This document shows, in pieces, positions 40,966-50,819 of a DNA stretch of 64,000 nt (position 1 is the first letter of the stretch; every line of letters begins with the position of its first letter). The notes beneath the pieces are model-generated. The model had not been told where the DNA came from, did not search any database, and saw nothing but the letters and a program-made list of their open reading frames with translations. The DNA is from Deltaproteobacteria bacterium (GTDB lineage: Bacteria > Desulfobacterota > Desulfobulbia > Desulfobulbales > JAGXFP01). The stretch is from positions 1 through 64,000 of the forward strand of contig JAGVGT010000089.1 in the NCBI GenBank assembly GCA_020056965.1. Direction: 5' to 3'. Position numbers and translations under genes: made by a program.

Positions 40966-42303
40966 ATGAGCACCGAGTGGTCCAAAACCTCCTGGCGGAA
41001 TTTCCCCGCCCTGCAGCAGCCCAACTGGCCGGATAAGGCCGAGCATGAACAGGTGGTGGCGGAGATCGCCGAGCTGCCGCCCCTGGTCTTTGCCGGGGAG
41101 ATCCGCGATCTCAAGAAACAGCTGGCTCTGGCCGCTGAAGGTAACGCCTTTGTCCTCCAGGGCGGCGACTGTGCCGAGGAGTTCGCCATGTGCAAGGCCC
41201 CGGTGATCCGGGAGATGCTGAAGGTCATCCTGCAGATGGCGGTGGTAATCAGCTACGCCGGCGGCAAGCCGGTGGTGAAACTCGGCCGGATGGCCGGCCA
41301 GTACGCCAAACCCCGCTCCGCCGACACCGAGATGGTGGGTGGTGTGGAGCTGCCCAGCTACCGGGGCGACATGGTCAACGCCATCGATCCCACCCCCGAG
41401 AGGCGGCGCCCCGACCCCCGGCGCATGCTGGAGGGCTACTTCCGGGCCTGCGCCACCATGAACATCGTCCGCGCCTTCACCCGCGGCGGTTTCGCCGCTC
41501 TGGACCGGGTCCATGCCTGGAACAATGCCTTCGTCGCCAATTCGCCCCAGGGACAGAACTACGAGAAACTGGCCAAGAACATCGACCAGGCCATCAACTT
41601 CATGAAGCTGATCGGCATCGACACTGAGATTCCCCAGATCAAGCAGGCCAGCTTCTACACCTCCCACGAGGCCTTGCTCCTGGGCTATGAAGAGGCCCTG
41701 ACCCGCCGGGATTCCACCACCGGCGACTGGTACGACTGCAGCGCCCACATGCTCTGGATCGGCGACCGGACCCGCCAGCTGGACGGCGCCCATATCGAGT
41801 TCCTGCGCGGGGTCTTGAACCCCATCGGCATGAAGGTCGGCCCCAAGCATGACCTTGATGAGGTCAAGCGGATCATCCGCCGCCTCAACCCGGACAACGA
41901 GCCGGGCCGCTTGACCCTGATCACCCGTTTCGGGGCCAAGAAGATCGAGGAACACCTGCCGCAACTGGCCCGGGAAATGAAGCGCGAGGGCTTTAATCTG
42001 GTCTGGAGCTGCGACCCCATGCACGGCAACACTTACACCGCCGCCAGCGGCTATAAGACCCGCAATTTCGATGAGATTCTCCAGGAGATCCGCGCCTTCT
42101 TCCAGATTCACTGGAACGAGGGTACCGTCCCCGGCGGGGTCCATTTCGAGCTGACCGGCGAGAATGTCACCGAGTGCACCGGCGGCGGCCGCGAGATTCT
42201 CGATGAGCACTTGATCAACAACTACATGACCAACTGCGACCCGCGCCTGAACGCCGAGCAGAGCCTGGATTTGGCTTTCCAGATCGCCGAGATGCTGCGC
42301 TAA
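40966..42303 (+). CDS. Class II 3-deoxy-7-phosphoheptulonate (DAHP) synthase
   Basis: A 445-residue enzyme joining phosphoenolpyruvate and erythrose-4-phosphate, the first step of the shikimate pathway to aromatic amino acids. It is the plant/Mycobacterium-type class II enzyme: WRNFPALQQPNWPD at the N-terminus, VLQGGDCAEEF with the metal-binding Cys, KLGRMAGQYAKPRS, then FYTSHEALLLGYEEALTR and WSCDPMHGNTYTA, and GGVHFELTGENVTEC. Length is normal for the shorter bacterial members. A repeat element lies directly upstream. It appears monocistronic. Confidence 0.96.
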   Translation: MSTEWSKTSWRNFPALQQPNWPDKAEHEQVVAEIAELPPLVFAGEIRDLKKQLALAAEGNAFVLQGGDCAEEFAMCKAPVIREMLKVILQMAVVISYAGGKPVVKLGRMAGQYAKPRSADTEMVGGVELPSYRGDMVNAIDPTPERRRPDPRRMLEGYFRACATMNIVRAFTRGGFAALDRVHAWNNAFVANSPQGQNYEKLAKNIDQAINFMKLIGIDTEIPQIKQASFYTSHEALLLGYEEALTRRDSTTGDWYDCSAHMLWIGDRTRQLDGAHIEFLRGVLNPIGMKVGPKHDLDEVKRIIRRLNPDNEPGRLTLITRFGAKKIEEHLPQLAREMKREGFNLVWSCDPMHGNTYTAASGYKTRNFDEILQEIRAFFQIHWNEGTVPGGVHFELTGENVTECTGGGREILDEHLINNYMTNCDPRLNAEQSLDLAFQIAEMLR

Positions 42304-42512
42304 AAACGATCGGCTAGGGCGGTGGATTTATTTTCGCGGATGGGAAGTCCGGCAATACCGCTTCCAACATTAGCCAGGTATTGGTGGTGATGCCCAAGGA
42401 TAAGGCCTTGCCCGCAGGCGGGTTGGCCGTTAAAATAAGTCGGTTTAGAGGTGGGGTTTTGCGCTCACCAGTCGGAATTTATAAACTTCATTGATGAGCC
42501 AGGGAGGCACCA

Positions 42513-42986
42513 GTGCGTCATATCCTCATGATCACCATCTGCGCTTTTTTGCTGGGCAGTTGTTCGGGTGGCGGAGATAAAACCACCACCCAGAGCCGCA
42601 GCGAGCAGGAACTATTGTCAAGCTATCTGGCCTATCATCAGAAAAAGGACCTTGCCGGCATCCTTGGCCTTTTTTATCTGAAAGATACTCCTCCGTTCGT
42701 CATCGACTCGGTCAAGAAACGCAGCCTGAAAAACTTTGAATTCACCATCAGTTCGGCCCAGATCGAGGAGATTCCGCCGGAAAAGCTGAAAATGGTCATG
42801 GCTGGCTTCCCATTTAACGGCAAGACCCTGGTTCCTAACCTTACGCCAATCAAGCAGATTGCCTTCAAATTCGCCCAGGCCGGGCAAACCCAAGATCTGC
42901 GGGCCGCTGGCGGCTCGATCATGTATGGCAAGATCGACGACATCTGCTACTTCGTCCTGTCAAAAGAGAAAGAGGCTGCAAAATGA
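42513..42986 (+). CDS. Putative lipoprotein, unknown function
   Basis: A 157-residue protein starting at GTG 42513, with AGGGAGG five bases upstream. The N-terminus MRHILMITICAFLLGSCSGG is a lipoprotein signal with lipobox LGSC (Cys17), so it is expected to be lipid-anchored. The mature part has a helix-rich start (ELLSSYLAYHQKKDLAGILGLFY) resembling NTF2-like/DUF4878 proteins, but the match is weak. Nothing in the neighbourhood indicates function. Confidence 0.75.
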   Translation: MRHILMITICAFLLGSCSGGGDKTTTQSRSEQELLSSYLAYHQKKDLAGILGLFYLKDTPPFVIDSVKKRSLKNFEFTISSAQIEEIPPEKLKMVMAGFPFNGKTLVPNLTPIKQIAFKFAQAGQTQDLRAAGGSIMYGKIDDICYFVLSKEKEAAK

Positions 42987-43079
42987 GCCAGTGGGGGCTA
43001 CCTGGTAAGGTGAGGAGCCGTGTCGCTTAGCGGCTAAGTAGTTGAACTATCCAGCAATGGCAGTAAGGCACCGGGGACA

Positions 43080-43517
43080 ATGGACACGATCAGCGAGCAA
43101 CTGTTGGAAGTGCGGGATCACGCGGGGGCTGGCTACCAGCCCCTGGTGGATTTCGCGGCCTGGCGTGTTGCCGTTCTCAATTTTGCCGATGAGTTGCGGG
43201 TGGAGAACCTCACCAGGATGCAGCGTCACCTCGAGACCGACGAGGTCTTCGTGCTGCTCAAGGGGCGCTGTGTTCTCTTTGTGGGCGAAGGGGAGGAGAC
43301 GGTAACGGCGATCCATGCCAGGGACTTGGAGCCGCACCGGCTCTACAACGTCAAACGGGCGGTCTGGCACCATCACACCTTGAGTGAGGACGCCATGGTG
43401 CTGGTGGTGGAAAACCGTGACACCACCTACGACAACTCGCCGTTCTGCGCTTTGACCGGGCCACAACAGGAAAAAATTCGCGGGTTGACCAGGCAGTTGT
43501 GGCGTGGCCAGCCCTGA
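43080..43517 (+). CDS. Cupin-fold protein
   Basis: A 145-residue single-domain cupin. MQRHLETDEVFVLLKGRCVLFVG carries the first cupin motif (His and Glu ligands), and LYNVKRAVWHHHTLSEDAMVLVVENRD the second. The metal, substrate and role are not evident. GGACAATGG lies near the start; no strong ribosome site is visible. It has no close operon partners: the lipoprotein gene ends 94 bases upstream and the next gene is on the other strand. Confidence 0.75.
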   Translation: MDTISEQLLEVRDHAGAGYQPLVDFAAWRVAVLNFADELRVENLTRMQRHLETDEVFVLLKGRCVLFVGEGEETVTAIHARDLEPHRLYNVKRAVWHHHTLSEDAMVLVVENRDTTYDNSPFCALTGPQQEKIRGLTRQLWRGQP

Positions 43518-43557
43518 TTAACCGGTCTGGACCAACCGTTCTTCCGGGCGGAACCGG

Positions 43558-43881
43558 TCACCCCTTGCGCTTGTTTTTTTCCGGTTTGGGCTCGAAATCG
43601 GCGTGGGTAAGTTTGAAATTTCCCCCTTCTTCCTTGATCACCTGCTTGAAAAAATCGCAGTCGAGGCAGTTAAACAGTTTCTGGGCGGCGGAGCCTTGCG
43701 GCTCACCGCCGCAGAGGGTGCCGGCAATGCGCCAGCAGAAGCGACCGCCATGTTTACCATGGTTAGCCCCCTCATAGTGGCCGGGCATGGTGACCGGGCA
43801 CAACCCATGCTCGGCCACGTGGGCTCCGCCGGGTTGGCGGCCGCAGTTTTTGATTTCCCAGCAATTTTTTTTCCGATGCAT
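43558..43881 (-). CDS. Two-CW domain protein
   Basis: A 107-residue Cys-rich protein. It reads CWEIKNCGRQPGG at the N-terminus, GLCPVTMPGHYEGANHGKHGGRFCWRIAGTLCGGEPQG in the middle, and NCLDCDFFKQVIKEEGG at the end, which is the two-CW pattern (paired Cys-Trp motifs) found in anaerobes. It probably binds a metal or iron-sulfur cluster and is often linked to signalling domains; here it is free-standing. The start is ATG 43881 with TTAGGAGA upstream; 30 further upstream residues in the open frame have no family match. Confidence 0.85.
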   Translation of the reverse strand: MHRKKNCWEIKNCGRQPGGAHVAEHGLCPVTMPGHYEGANHGKHGGRFCWRIAGTLCGGEPQGSAAQKLFNCLDCDFFKQVIKEEGGNFKLTHADFEPKPEKNKRKG

Positions 43882-44190
43882 ATCTGGTGATTCTCCTAAA
43901 ATGTTCTGGGCGGCAATGCGTTGCGATATTTTGAACTTCCTTCGGTTCCCGCCTCTATACCGGCATGCCATCGCGATCCTCGCTGGCTAAGGGGAATCGA
44001 GACGACGGAGTGCCGGAATATAGCCTGACTGCATGGTTTGATTAGGCGAGGTGTGAGCTTCCTCTGTGGTACTACCTTTGGGGTGGGAAACTGTCAATAG
44101 AAAGTGTAGGCTCTGGGCAAGCAGCAAAAGATCGAAATCAGGTGTCCATCCGCTGGCTACTCAAAGACGTAACTAAAAGAAGGGAACAAG

Positions 44191-44688
44191 ATGATTTCAG
44201 GAACAATCAGGACGCGGTTTTTGGCCGGGCTGCTGGTGTTGGTGGCGGGTGCCGGTCTGCCGGTATCCTCCTTCGCCAAGGAAGGAGTCTGCCGGGAAGG
44301 CAATTGCGAAACCGGCAAGGGCCGATTTGAATACGACAGCGGCATGATGTATTGGGGCGAATGGCAGCGGGGCAAGGAGCACGGCCTGGGATTGATGACC
44401 ATGCCCAGCGGGATCAGATACGAAGGAGAATATCGCAACGGTTTGCCGAACGGTCGCGGGAGCTATTCCCTGACCGATGGCCGCAAGTATGTCGGGGAGT
44501 GGAAGGACGGCCACCCGGAAGGGCAGGGCATCGAGACCCAACCGACCGGGATTGGCTACGAGGGGCAGTGGCGCAACGGGGTTCCCCACGGCAAAGGCAT
44601 CACCCGGAAAGGGGGCAAGATCGAGAAGGACGGCTACTGGCTGGAGGGCAAGTTCGTCGGCAAGGACAAACCCCGGGGCTTGAAGTAG
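44191..44688 (+). CDS. Secreted MORN-repeat protein
   Basis: A 165-residue exported protein. Signal peptide about 1-29 (FLAGLLVLVAGAGLPVSSFA), then GVCREGNCETGKGRFEYDSG and at least four MORN repeats: YWGEWQRGKEHGLGLM, YEGEYRNGLPNGRG, YVGEWKDGHPEGQG, YEGQWRNGVPHGKG. The C-x-E-G-N-C motif directly after the signal matches the two minus-strand MORN-like proteins at 28549 and 29110, so the three form one local family. GAAGGGAA precedes the start. MORN repeats bind lipid or protein partners; the periplasmic role is unknown. Confidence 0.85.
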   Translation: MISGTIRTRFLAGLLVLVAGAGLPVSSFAKEGVCREGNCETGKGRFEYDSGMMYWGEWQRGKEHGLGLMTMPSGIRYEGEYRNGLPNGRGSYSLTDGRKYVGEWKDGHPEGQGIETQPTGIGYEGQWRNGVPHGKGITRKGGKIEKDGYWLEGKFVGKDKPRGLK

Positions 44689-44778
44689 CTGGCCTGATCC
44701 TGATCGCAGGCCATCCTGTCACTTCCTTAATCAACCACCGTGCCGCTCCCGGCGGCCGCCGGCTTTTCGCGCTTTGGT

Positions 44779-46137
44779 CTAGCGCCGGATCAGGGCCAGC
44801 AGCTCGGCGGTTTTTGCCGCCAGCAGTTTCTGGTCGCCCCGGGTCTCCACGTTGAGGCGCAGCAGTGGTTCGGTATTGGACTTACGCAGATTGAAGCGGT
44901 AGGTTGGGGTGGCGAAACTGAAGCCGTCGGTGCGGTCGATCTCACCCACCTCGGTGGCGCAGAATTCTTCGACCCGGACCAGCACCGCCTCGGGGTCGGC
45001 CACCGTGCTGTTGATCTCGCCGCTGACCGGGAAGGCCGCGATCATCTCATCCACCAGCTCCGAGAGCTTCCGGCCGGTCCGGCTGAGAATGCTCGCCGTC
45101 AACAGCCACGGGATCATGCCAGAATCGCAGTAGGCGAAGTCGCGGAAGTAATGGTGGGCGCTCATCTCACCGCCGTAGATGGCGTTTTCGCTGCGCATCC
45201 GTTCCTTGATGAAGGCGTGGCCGGTGACGCTCATGATCGGCTGGCCGCCGGCTGCGGTGACCACCTTTTGAGTGTTCCAGATCAGGCGCGGGTCGTGGAT
45301 GATCTTCTCGCCGGGATGCTCGGCCAGGATGGCCCGGGCCAGCAGGCCGACCACATAGTAGCCTTCCAGAAAGCGGCCGGTCTCGTCGAAGAGGAAACAG
45401 CGGTCAAAATCGCCGTCCCAGGCGATGCCGAAGTCGGCCCCGGCCTCACGCACCGCCCGGGCGGTGGCCTCGCGGTGGTCGGGCAGTAGTGGATTGGGGA
45501 TACCGTTGGGGAAGGTGCCGTCCGGGGTGTAGTTGATTTTGATGAACTCAAAGGGCAGCTGGGACGCCAAGGCGTCCAAGGTCGGCCCGGCGCAGCCGTT
45601 GCCGGGGTTGGCGACGATCTTCAGGGGCTTTAGCTTGGCGGCGTCCACATAGGTCAACAGGTGCGCGACGAAGGCGGGCCGGTTGTCGCAGGCGCGTAAA
45701 ATGCCGGGTTGGATACTGTTGACGAAGCTAGCGGTGGCGGTCAACGCCTCGATCTCCCGCAGGCCGCTGTCGGCGCCGATGGGCCGGGCCAGGGAACGGA
45801 CCAGCTTCAGGCCGTTGTAGTCGGCCGGGTTGTGGCTGGCGGTAACCATGATCCCGCCATCGCATTCTAAATGCCAGGTGGCGAAGTAGACCTCCTCGGT
45901 GCCGCAGAGCCCCAAATCCAGCACCTCCACACCCGATTCCGTCAACCCCCGGGCCAGGGCGTGACTCAAGGCCGGGCTGGAGAGGCGGATGTCGCGGCCG
46001 ATCACCATTCTTTTGGGGCGCAGATAGGCAGCGGTGGCCCGGCCGATCCGCTCGGCCATGGCCTCATTGAGTTCATCGGGCAGGCGGCCGCGAATATCGT
46101 AGGCCTTGAAGCACTTGAGGCGGGCAGGTCCGGGCAT
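44779..46137 (-). CDS. Phosphomannomutase/phosphoglucomutase
   Basis: A 452-residue alpha-D-phosphohexomutase interconverting hexose-6- and hexose-1-phosphates for sugar-nucleotide synthesis. All four domains are recognisable: [15 protein letters not shown] at the N-terminus, the phosphoserine loop [15 protein letters not shown], the metal-binding loop [14 protein letters not shown], the sugar-specificity loop [15 protein letters not shown], and the C-terminal phosphate-binding [14 protein letters not shown]. This [10 protein letters not shown] type matches ManB/AlgC enzymes that act on both mannose and glucose. It could supply exopolysaccharide or LPS precursors. It reads leftward as a single gene. 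Confidence 0.95.
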   Translation of the reverse strand: MPGPARLKCFKAYDIRGRLPDELNEAMAERIGRATAAYLRPKRMVIGRDIRLSSPALSHALARGLTESGVEVLDLGLCGTEEVYFATWHLECDGGIMVTASHNPADYNGLKLVRSLARPIGADSGLREIEALTATASFVNSIQPGILRACDNRPAFVAHLLTYVDAAKLKPLKIVANPGNGCAGPTLDALASQLPFEFIKINYTPDGTFPNGIPNPLLPDHREATARAVREAGADFGIAWDGDFDRCFLFDETGRFLEGYYVVGLLARAILAEHPGEKIIHDPRLIWNTQKVVTAAGGQPIMSVTGHAFIKERMRSENAIYGGEMSAHHYFRDFAYCDSGMIPWLLTASILSRTGRKLSELVDEMIAAFPVSGEINSTVADPEAVLVRVEEFCATEVGEIDRTDGFSFATPTYRFNLRKSNTEPLLRLNVETRGDQKLLAAKTAELLALIRR

Positions 46138-46243
46138 GGCTCTTCCTTGGTTTTTGGGCGGTGATGAAGTATGGTTCTCTTTCCCCGCCGGTTGAAAATT
46201 TCAGCGGCGCTTGCCCCGAAGATAACAAAAAAACGGCGATCTG

Positions 46244-46834
46244 ATGAGTGATAATCTGCTTACCCCCGAACTGTCCGCCCGGCTGGCCGCTCTCTATCAG
46301 CGCATGGAAACTGCCTATGATCAGGTCGCGGGGGAGTTGGCCTTTTCCTGTAGCGGTTGCCCCGACAACTGCTGCGACAGTTTCTTCATGCACCACACGG
46401 TGAGCGAGTGGAGCTATCTCTGGCAGGGGCTGGCGGCCTTGAACTCGGACCATCGGGCCCAAATCCGCGGGCGGGCCGAGCGCTATCTGGCCGGGGCCGC
46501 CGCCGCCATCGCCCGCAACGAGCGGCCGCAGCTCCTCTGCCCCTTGAATGAGCAGGGGTTGTGTACGCTTTATGCCCATCGCTTGATGATCTGCCGGATG
46601 CATGGGGTGCCGTCGGCGGTGACCCGGCCGGACGGGCAGAAGCAGACCTTCCCGGGCTGTTATCGCTGCCAGGAGCTGACCGAGGGCCGGGAGGCGGTTC
46701 CGGAGGTTGAGCGCACCGAGCATTACCGGGAATTGGCTGAACTGGAGCGGGAGCTGTTAACGGCAGTCCAGTGGCGGGGCGGGCGGGTCAAGATGACCAT
46801 CGCCGAGATGATCCTGGCCGGGCCACCCAAATAA
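46244..46834 (+). CDS. YkgJ-like Cys-cluster protein
   Basis: A 196-residue cytoplasmic protein. The N-terminal part has CSGCPDNCCDSFFMHHTVSEW, followed by CPLNEQGLCTLYAHRLMICRMHG and PGCYRCQ. This spacing of eight or more cysteines is the YkgJ-family pattern thought to bind zinc or an iron-sulfur cluster. Function is not established. It ends three bases before the Na/Pi cotransporter gene, so the two are an operon. Confidence 0.83.
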   Translation: MSDNLLTPELSARLAALYQRMETAYDQVAGELAFSCSGCPDNCCDSFFMHHTVSEWSYLWQGLAALNSDHRAQIRGRAERYLAGAAAAIARNERPQLLCPLNEQGLCTLYAHRLMICRMHGVPSAVTRPDGQKQTFPGCYRCQELTEGREAVPEVERTEHYRELAELERELLTAVQWRGGRVKMTIAEMILAGPPK

Positions 46835-46837
46835 ACC

Positions 46838-48595
46838 ATGACCACCAACCTAGATCTCTGGAAACTCCTGGCCGGGCTGGGCATTTTCCTCTTCGGGATG
46901 TACCAGCTGGAGGATGCGGTCAAGTCCCTGTCCGGCAAGGTTTTCCGGCGGATGATCTCCCACTGGACCCGGGGGCGCTGGCGGGCCGTGGGCAGCGGCA
47001 CCCTGGTCACCGTCATCCTGCAGTCCAGCTCGGCGGTATCGCTGATGGTCCTGGCCTTTGTAGGGGCCGGGGTGCTGAGCATGGAGAACGCCATCGGGGT
47101 GATGCTGGGCTCCAACATCGGCACCACTTTTACCGCCTGGATCATCGCCGCCCTAGGCTTCAAGCTCAAGATCGAGACCTTCGCCCTGCCCTTTGTCGCC
47201 GCCGGCGGTCTGCTCCTGGCCTTCAGCGCCCCGACCTCGCGCCCCTTCCAGATCGCCCGGTTGCTGCTGGGTTTCGGCTTTCTCTTCCTGGGGGTCGATT
47301 ACATGAAGGGCGGAGTCGAAAACCTGGCCGCCGGTATCGATCTTGGCGACCTGCCGGCCTTCGGCCTCTGGTTTTACGTGCTGGTCGGGGTGGTGCTGAC
47401 CGCCCTGATGCATGCCAGTTCCGCCAGCATCGCCATCTTTCTGGCCGCCCTGCACAGCGGCCTGATCACCTTCGAGATGGGCGCCGCCCTGGTCATCGGC
47501 GCCAACGTCGGCACCACCGTCACCGTGCTGCTGGGTTCCCTGGGCTCCACCCAGGCCAAGAAGCGGGTGGGGATGAGCCACCTGCTCTTCAACGGGGTCA
47601 CCGGAATCGTTGCCTTGGCCGGGCTGGGCGGGCTGATCCGGCTGGTCGAGCTGCTCCTGCCCGGCCAAGGCGGCGGGGTCATGGGGCTGGCCCTCTTTCA
47701 CACCCTCTTCAACGCCCTCGGGGTTATGCTCTTTTTCCCCTTCATCGGGCAGCTGGCCCGCCTCTTGAACCGCCTCTTCCCGGACCACAAGACCGTGCTG
47801 ACCGTCTACCTCAACAACACCCCGGTCGAGGTCCCCGCCGCCGCCGAAACCGCCCTGCGCAAGGAGATCCGCCATCTCCACGACGAATGCCAGCTCTACC
47901 AGCTGCGTCTCTTGAAGATCGACGAAAAGCTGATTTTTCTGGAAGCCTTACCGCTGGAGCGCAAGTCCGGCAAGCGGTTGACCCTGGAAGAACTCTACGA
48001 AGACATCAAGCTGCTACACGCCGAGATTTTCTCCTTTTATTCTCGGCTGCAGAGCCAGAAGTTGGAAGTGGGCGAGGCTAAGGAGCTGGAGCGGCTGATT
48101 TATGCCTCCCGAAACATCATGAACGCCCTCAAAAATTTCAAGGGCATCCGAGGCGATTTGGACGAGTTCGATGCCTCGGAAAACGGTTATGTCGAGGCGC
48201 AATACCAGCTTTTCCGGCAGCGCCTTTCTGCGTTGGGCCATGACCTGCACCGGTTGTCGGAGGTGGCGGACCCGGAAGAACTTTTCCGGGACCTGCTCAG
48301 AACTTATCTGCGGGTGGAAGCTGCCGACCGTCGCTTCATTAAGGAAACCATGCAGGCGGTGGCCGCCAGGCAGATCCACGAAATGGAGATTGCCTCTCTG
48401 CTATTGGCCAACCGTCTCTTCACCCAGGCCTGCCGGCTCCAGGTTTTCGGCCTGAAGGACTTGTTGCTCTCCCAGCCCCAGGTGCTCGATTTCGACCGCG
48501 CTTTGGATATGAAGGAACTTGTCGATGAGGAACAAACCCAGAATGGTCTGCGGGCGGGCTGGCCGCAACTGCCTGGACAACCACCGAACGCCTGA
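46838..48595 (+). CDS. Na+/phosphate cotransporter with PhoU-like C-terminal domain
   Basis: A 585-residue PNaS-family transporter. Two inverted repeat halves are recognisable: TVILQSSSAVSLM in the first and ALMHASSASIAIF in the second, where the usual QSSSA has become HASSA. Around eight membrane helices span residues 10-330. The remaining 250 residues are a helical PhoU-like domain (ALRKEIRHLHDECQLYQLRLL, ELERLIYASRNIMNALKNF). Phosphate uptake or export coupled to sodium is the family role; the changed second motif could alter this. ATG 46838 lies three bases after the Cys-cluster gene. Confidence 0.92.
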   Translation: MTTNLDLWKLLAGLGIFLFGMYQLEDAVKSLSGKVFRRMISHWTRGRWRAVGSGTLVTVILQSSSAVSLMVLAFVGAGVLSMENAIGVMLGSNIGTTFTAWIIAALGFKLKIETFALPFVAAGGLLLAFSAPTSRPFQIARLLLGFGFLFLGVDYMKGGVENLAAGIDLGDLPAFGLWFYVLVGVVLTALMHASSASIAIFLAALHSGLITFEMGAALVIGANVGTTVTVLLGSLGSTQAKKRVGMSHLLFNGVTGIVALAGLGGLIRLVELLLPGQGGGVMGLALFHTLFNALGVMLFFPFIGQLARLLNRLFPDHKTVLTVYLNNTPVEVPAAAETALRKEIRHLHDECQLYQLRLLKIDEKLIFLEALPLERKSGKRLTLEELYEDIKLLHAEIFSFYSRLQSQKLEVGEAKELERLIYASRNIMNALKNFKGIRGDLDEFDASENGYVEAQYQLFRQRLSALGHDLHRLSEVADPEELFRDLLRTYLRVEAADRRFIKETMQAVAARQIHEMEIASLLLANRLFTQACRLQVFGLKDLLLSQPQVLDFDRALDMKELVDEEQTQNGLRAGWPQLPGQPPNA

Positions 48596-48683
48596 TAGGA
48601 AGTGGGGCTGATTAGGCGAACCCTTAATTGGCCAGGCAGCCTGGGGGCCAGGGTGAAATTGGTTTAACCCTGGCGGGGGTTGC

Positions 48684-50594
48684 TTAAAAATGATGGGGAG
48701 ATTGCGTTGAGCTCGGTAAGGGCAGCGGCGCCTCACCGGAAAGCCTCCTGATCACGTTCAAATTAGTGATCACCAGATGATTGTTGGGGTTCATGCTTAA
48801 ATATTTTTCAAACATGCCTCTGGCTTCCAAGAGCTGGCGGCGCTGCAGATAAATCAGCCCCAGATTTTCATAATAATTCCAGGTGGCTGGGTACCTTTTT
48901 GTCCCGGCCTGACTTTCGGCGAAAATCTCATCCAGCACGCTCTTTTGCTTATCGAGGAGGCGGGCGCCGTACAACTGCCGATTTTTCGGGGTGTCTCTAA
49001 TAAAGACCATGGCGGTGCCGTCCTGGTAGATGGCTTGCCAGCCCGGATCGCTCATCAGCTGATAGGTGAGCGGCACAATACTGCCGTCGCCGGAGACGGC
49101 ATTGGTCAGGATAAAATCAACCTGATATTGATCAAGGAGATCTTGCCAGAGCGGCTTGGCGTTCGGCCGGTCTTTTCCCTCACTGGCCGAGATGATCAGC
49201 TGATAATGGAGAAACGCTGTTTCATTCAAACAGCGGCCGTCAATGAAAACCTGATTCTGCGGCAGGTTCCAGATCAGATACCCCCCCCAGTTGTAGGCAT
49301 TAAACATGCGGCCTGCGAGTTTGTTCTGCTTAACGAACTCCACGGCCGCCTTAGGATAGGTATGCTCGACGATGTTGAACGGCATGATGCCGCCCTGCGC
49401 CGTGGTTCGCACGAAAATGGTCAGAAAAATGATGGCGATCACCACCTGCGGCGCCCCGGCGGCAAAGGCCAGCTGCAGTCTGGTCAGGCGGAGCAAACGG
49501 GCGATCAGCTCTCTGTCCTTAAGCCAGAAGATAATCGCCGAAAGATTGACGGCCACAAACACGGCGGCCGCCAGGGTGAAAAAAATGATCGCCCGGATGC
49601 CCATCTGGGAGGCGATGGCCAGAAACAGGACGGGGAGAGAATCAGCCGGGTCGAAGGCTTTCAAACGGATCAAGAAAATTAACCCGGCCAGCCCTAGGAG
49701 GAACCAGTAACCATGATACTCATAGAGCATCGGCCGGGCATATTCCTCAATTCCGTTAAAAAATATGCTTTTCTTGATGGCGAAAACCAGTAAAAACGGC
49801 ACGAATCCGTTGGGATTGGCCAGGCTGACCAGTACACTCAAAGCGGCAACGAAGAGGAGCAGTTTGACGCTGCCCTGGTAACGACAACGGAAGATTTTCC
49901 AGCTGATTTTTTCGTCGACCAGGGACTTGAGTACGACACCAAAGACAAAAAGAAGCAGTACGGCAACCCCAATAACGTAGCCGCCATGCGTGTTGGCCCA
50001 GAACAGAAAAACCAGGGGGAGGAGAAAAAACCGCCGCCCCCCCTGTTGCCAGTCGATTAATAAAAAGTATTCCAGAGCAAAAAAGAGAAAAGAAAAGATC
50101 TGGGTCCGACTGTAGTTGAAATCTTTGCCGATATATGCCGCCAGCGTGAGAACCATAAGAGACACAACCGGGTCGGCGCCACCGCGAAGCATGGCCCGGT
50201 AAAGAACAAGACAGGTCAGGGTCAGGAGAATGGATTTGAGAATACCCACCCCCTGCAGCCCGCCCCAGTGATAAGAGAGGTACAATAAAACCTGACCGAA
50301 CCAGGAATTACTGAGGTTTGCGTGCCAGTATGGAAAATCGGAGGGGGGATTCGCCAGAGGGTTGCTTTCGATCCCCACGCCCCGGAGCTGTTCCGGTGTA
50401 ATGGTCGAGTAGGCAAAGGCATCTACGGTCGGGATGGCCAGGGTTTGGACAATCCGTTCGCCGCTCTTTAGATGCCACCAGAGATCAAAGTCATCTACGC
50501 GTTTGGCACTGGTCGTGAAAACCAGCGCCAACAACACGAATAGCGAAAAAATTGCCGCACCCTGTTGAACGAAAGACTTTTTCAGTGGATCCAT
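48684..50594 (-). CDS. Polytopic membrane protein with C-terminal TPR-like unit
   Basis: A 636-residue integral membrane protein with about 11-12 hydrophobic helices. The N-terminal segment ends in DDFDLWWHLKSGERI, with an extracytoplasmic acidic motif (DDFDLWWHL) resembling GT39/DUF2723-like glycosyltransferases. A soluble C-terminal part (about 430-636) has NWGGYLIWNLPQNQVFIDGR and a TPR-like helix pair (YYENLGLIYLQRRQLLEARGMFEKYLSMNPNN). It is probably a lipid-linked sugar glycosyltransferase or related surface-glycan enzyme, but that is inferred from topology. It converges with the Na/Pi gene and lies next to an IS30 remnant. Confidence 0.72.
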   Translation of the reverse strand: MDPLKKSFVQQGAAIFSLFVLLALVFTTSAKRVDDFDLWWHLKSGERIVQTLAIPTVDAFAYSTITPEQLRGVGIESNPLANPPSDFPYWHANLSNSWFGQVLLYLSYHWGGLQGVGILKSILLTLTCLVLYRAMLRGGADPVVSLMVLTLAAYIGKDFNYSRTQIFSFLFFALEYFLLIDWQQGGRRFFLLPLVFLFWANTHGGYVIGVAVLLLFVFGVVLKSLVDEKISWKIFRCRYQGSVKLLLFVAALSVLVSLANPNGFVPFLLVFAIKKSIFFNGIEEYARPMLYEYHGYWFLLGLAGLIFLIRLKAFDPADSLPVLFLAIASQMGIRAIIFFTLAAAVFVAVNLSAIIFWLKDRELIARLLRLTRLQLAFAAGAPQVVIAIIFLTIFVRTTAQGGIMPFNIVEHTYPKAAVEFVKQNKLAGRMFNAYNWGGYLIWNLPQNQVFIDGRCLNETAFLHYQLIISASEGKDRPNAKPLWQDLLDQYQVDFILTNAVSGDGSIVPLTYQLMSDPGWQAIYQDGTAMVFIRDTPKNRQLYGARLLDKQKSVLDEIFAESQAGTKRYPATWNYYENLGLIYLQRRQLLEARGMFEKYLSMNPNNHLVITNLNVIRRLSGEAPLPLPSSTQSPHHF

Positions 50595-50819
50595 TAGGCA
50601 ACTGGTTATTTAGGGTTATCAGGGAAATTCGTGAATTCCAAATCATGTACTGACACCATACATAATTATTTGATTTTTTGGACCAGGCTTTTGCCTTTCG
50701 AGCCAGCGCACAGTCAATTTAATGGGTTGAGAAGATATTTTCCCTCCGACGTCCCCGGTTCATTACATGATATCAGGCGCCGGGGAATTCTATGCGTAAT
50801 GGTCTGGACATGATGAAGG

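Noticed and set aside
46771-48081. 436-codon Arg/Gly/Pro-rich frame overlapping the Na/Pi transporter
   Set aside because: Composition is typical of an out-of-frame translation of GC-rich DNA; the transporter frame carries QSSSA and membrane helices.
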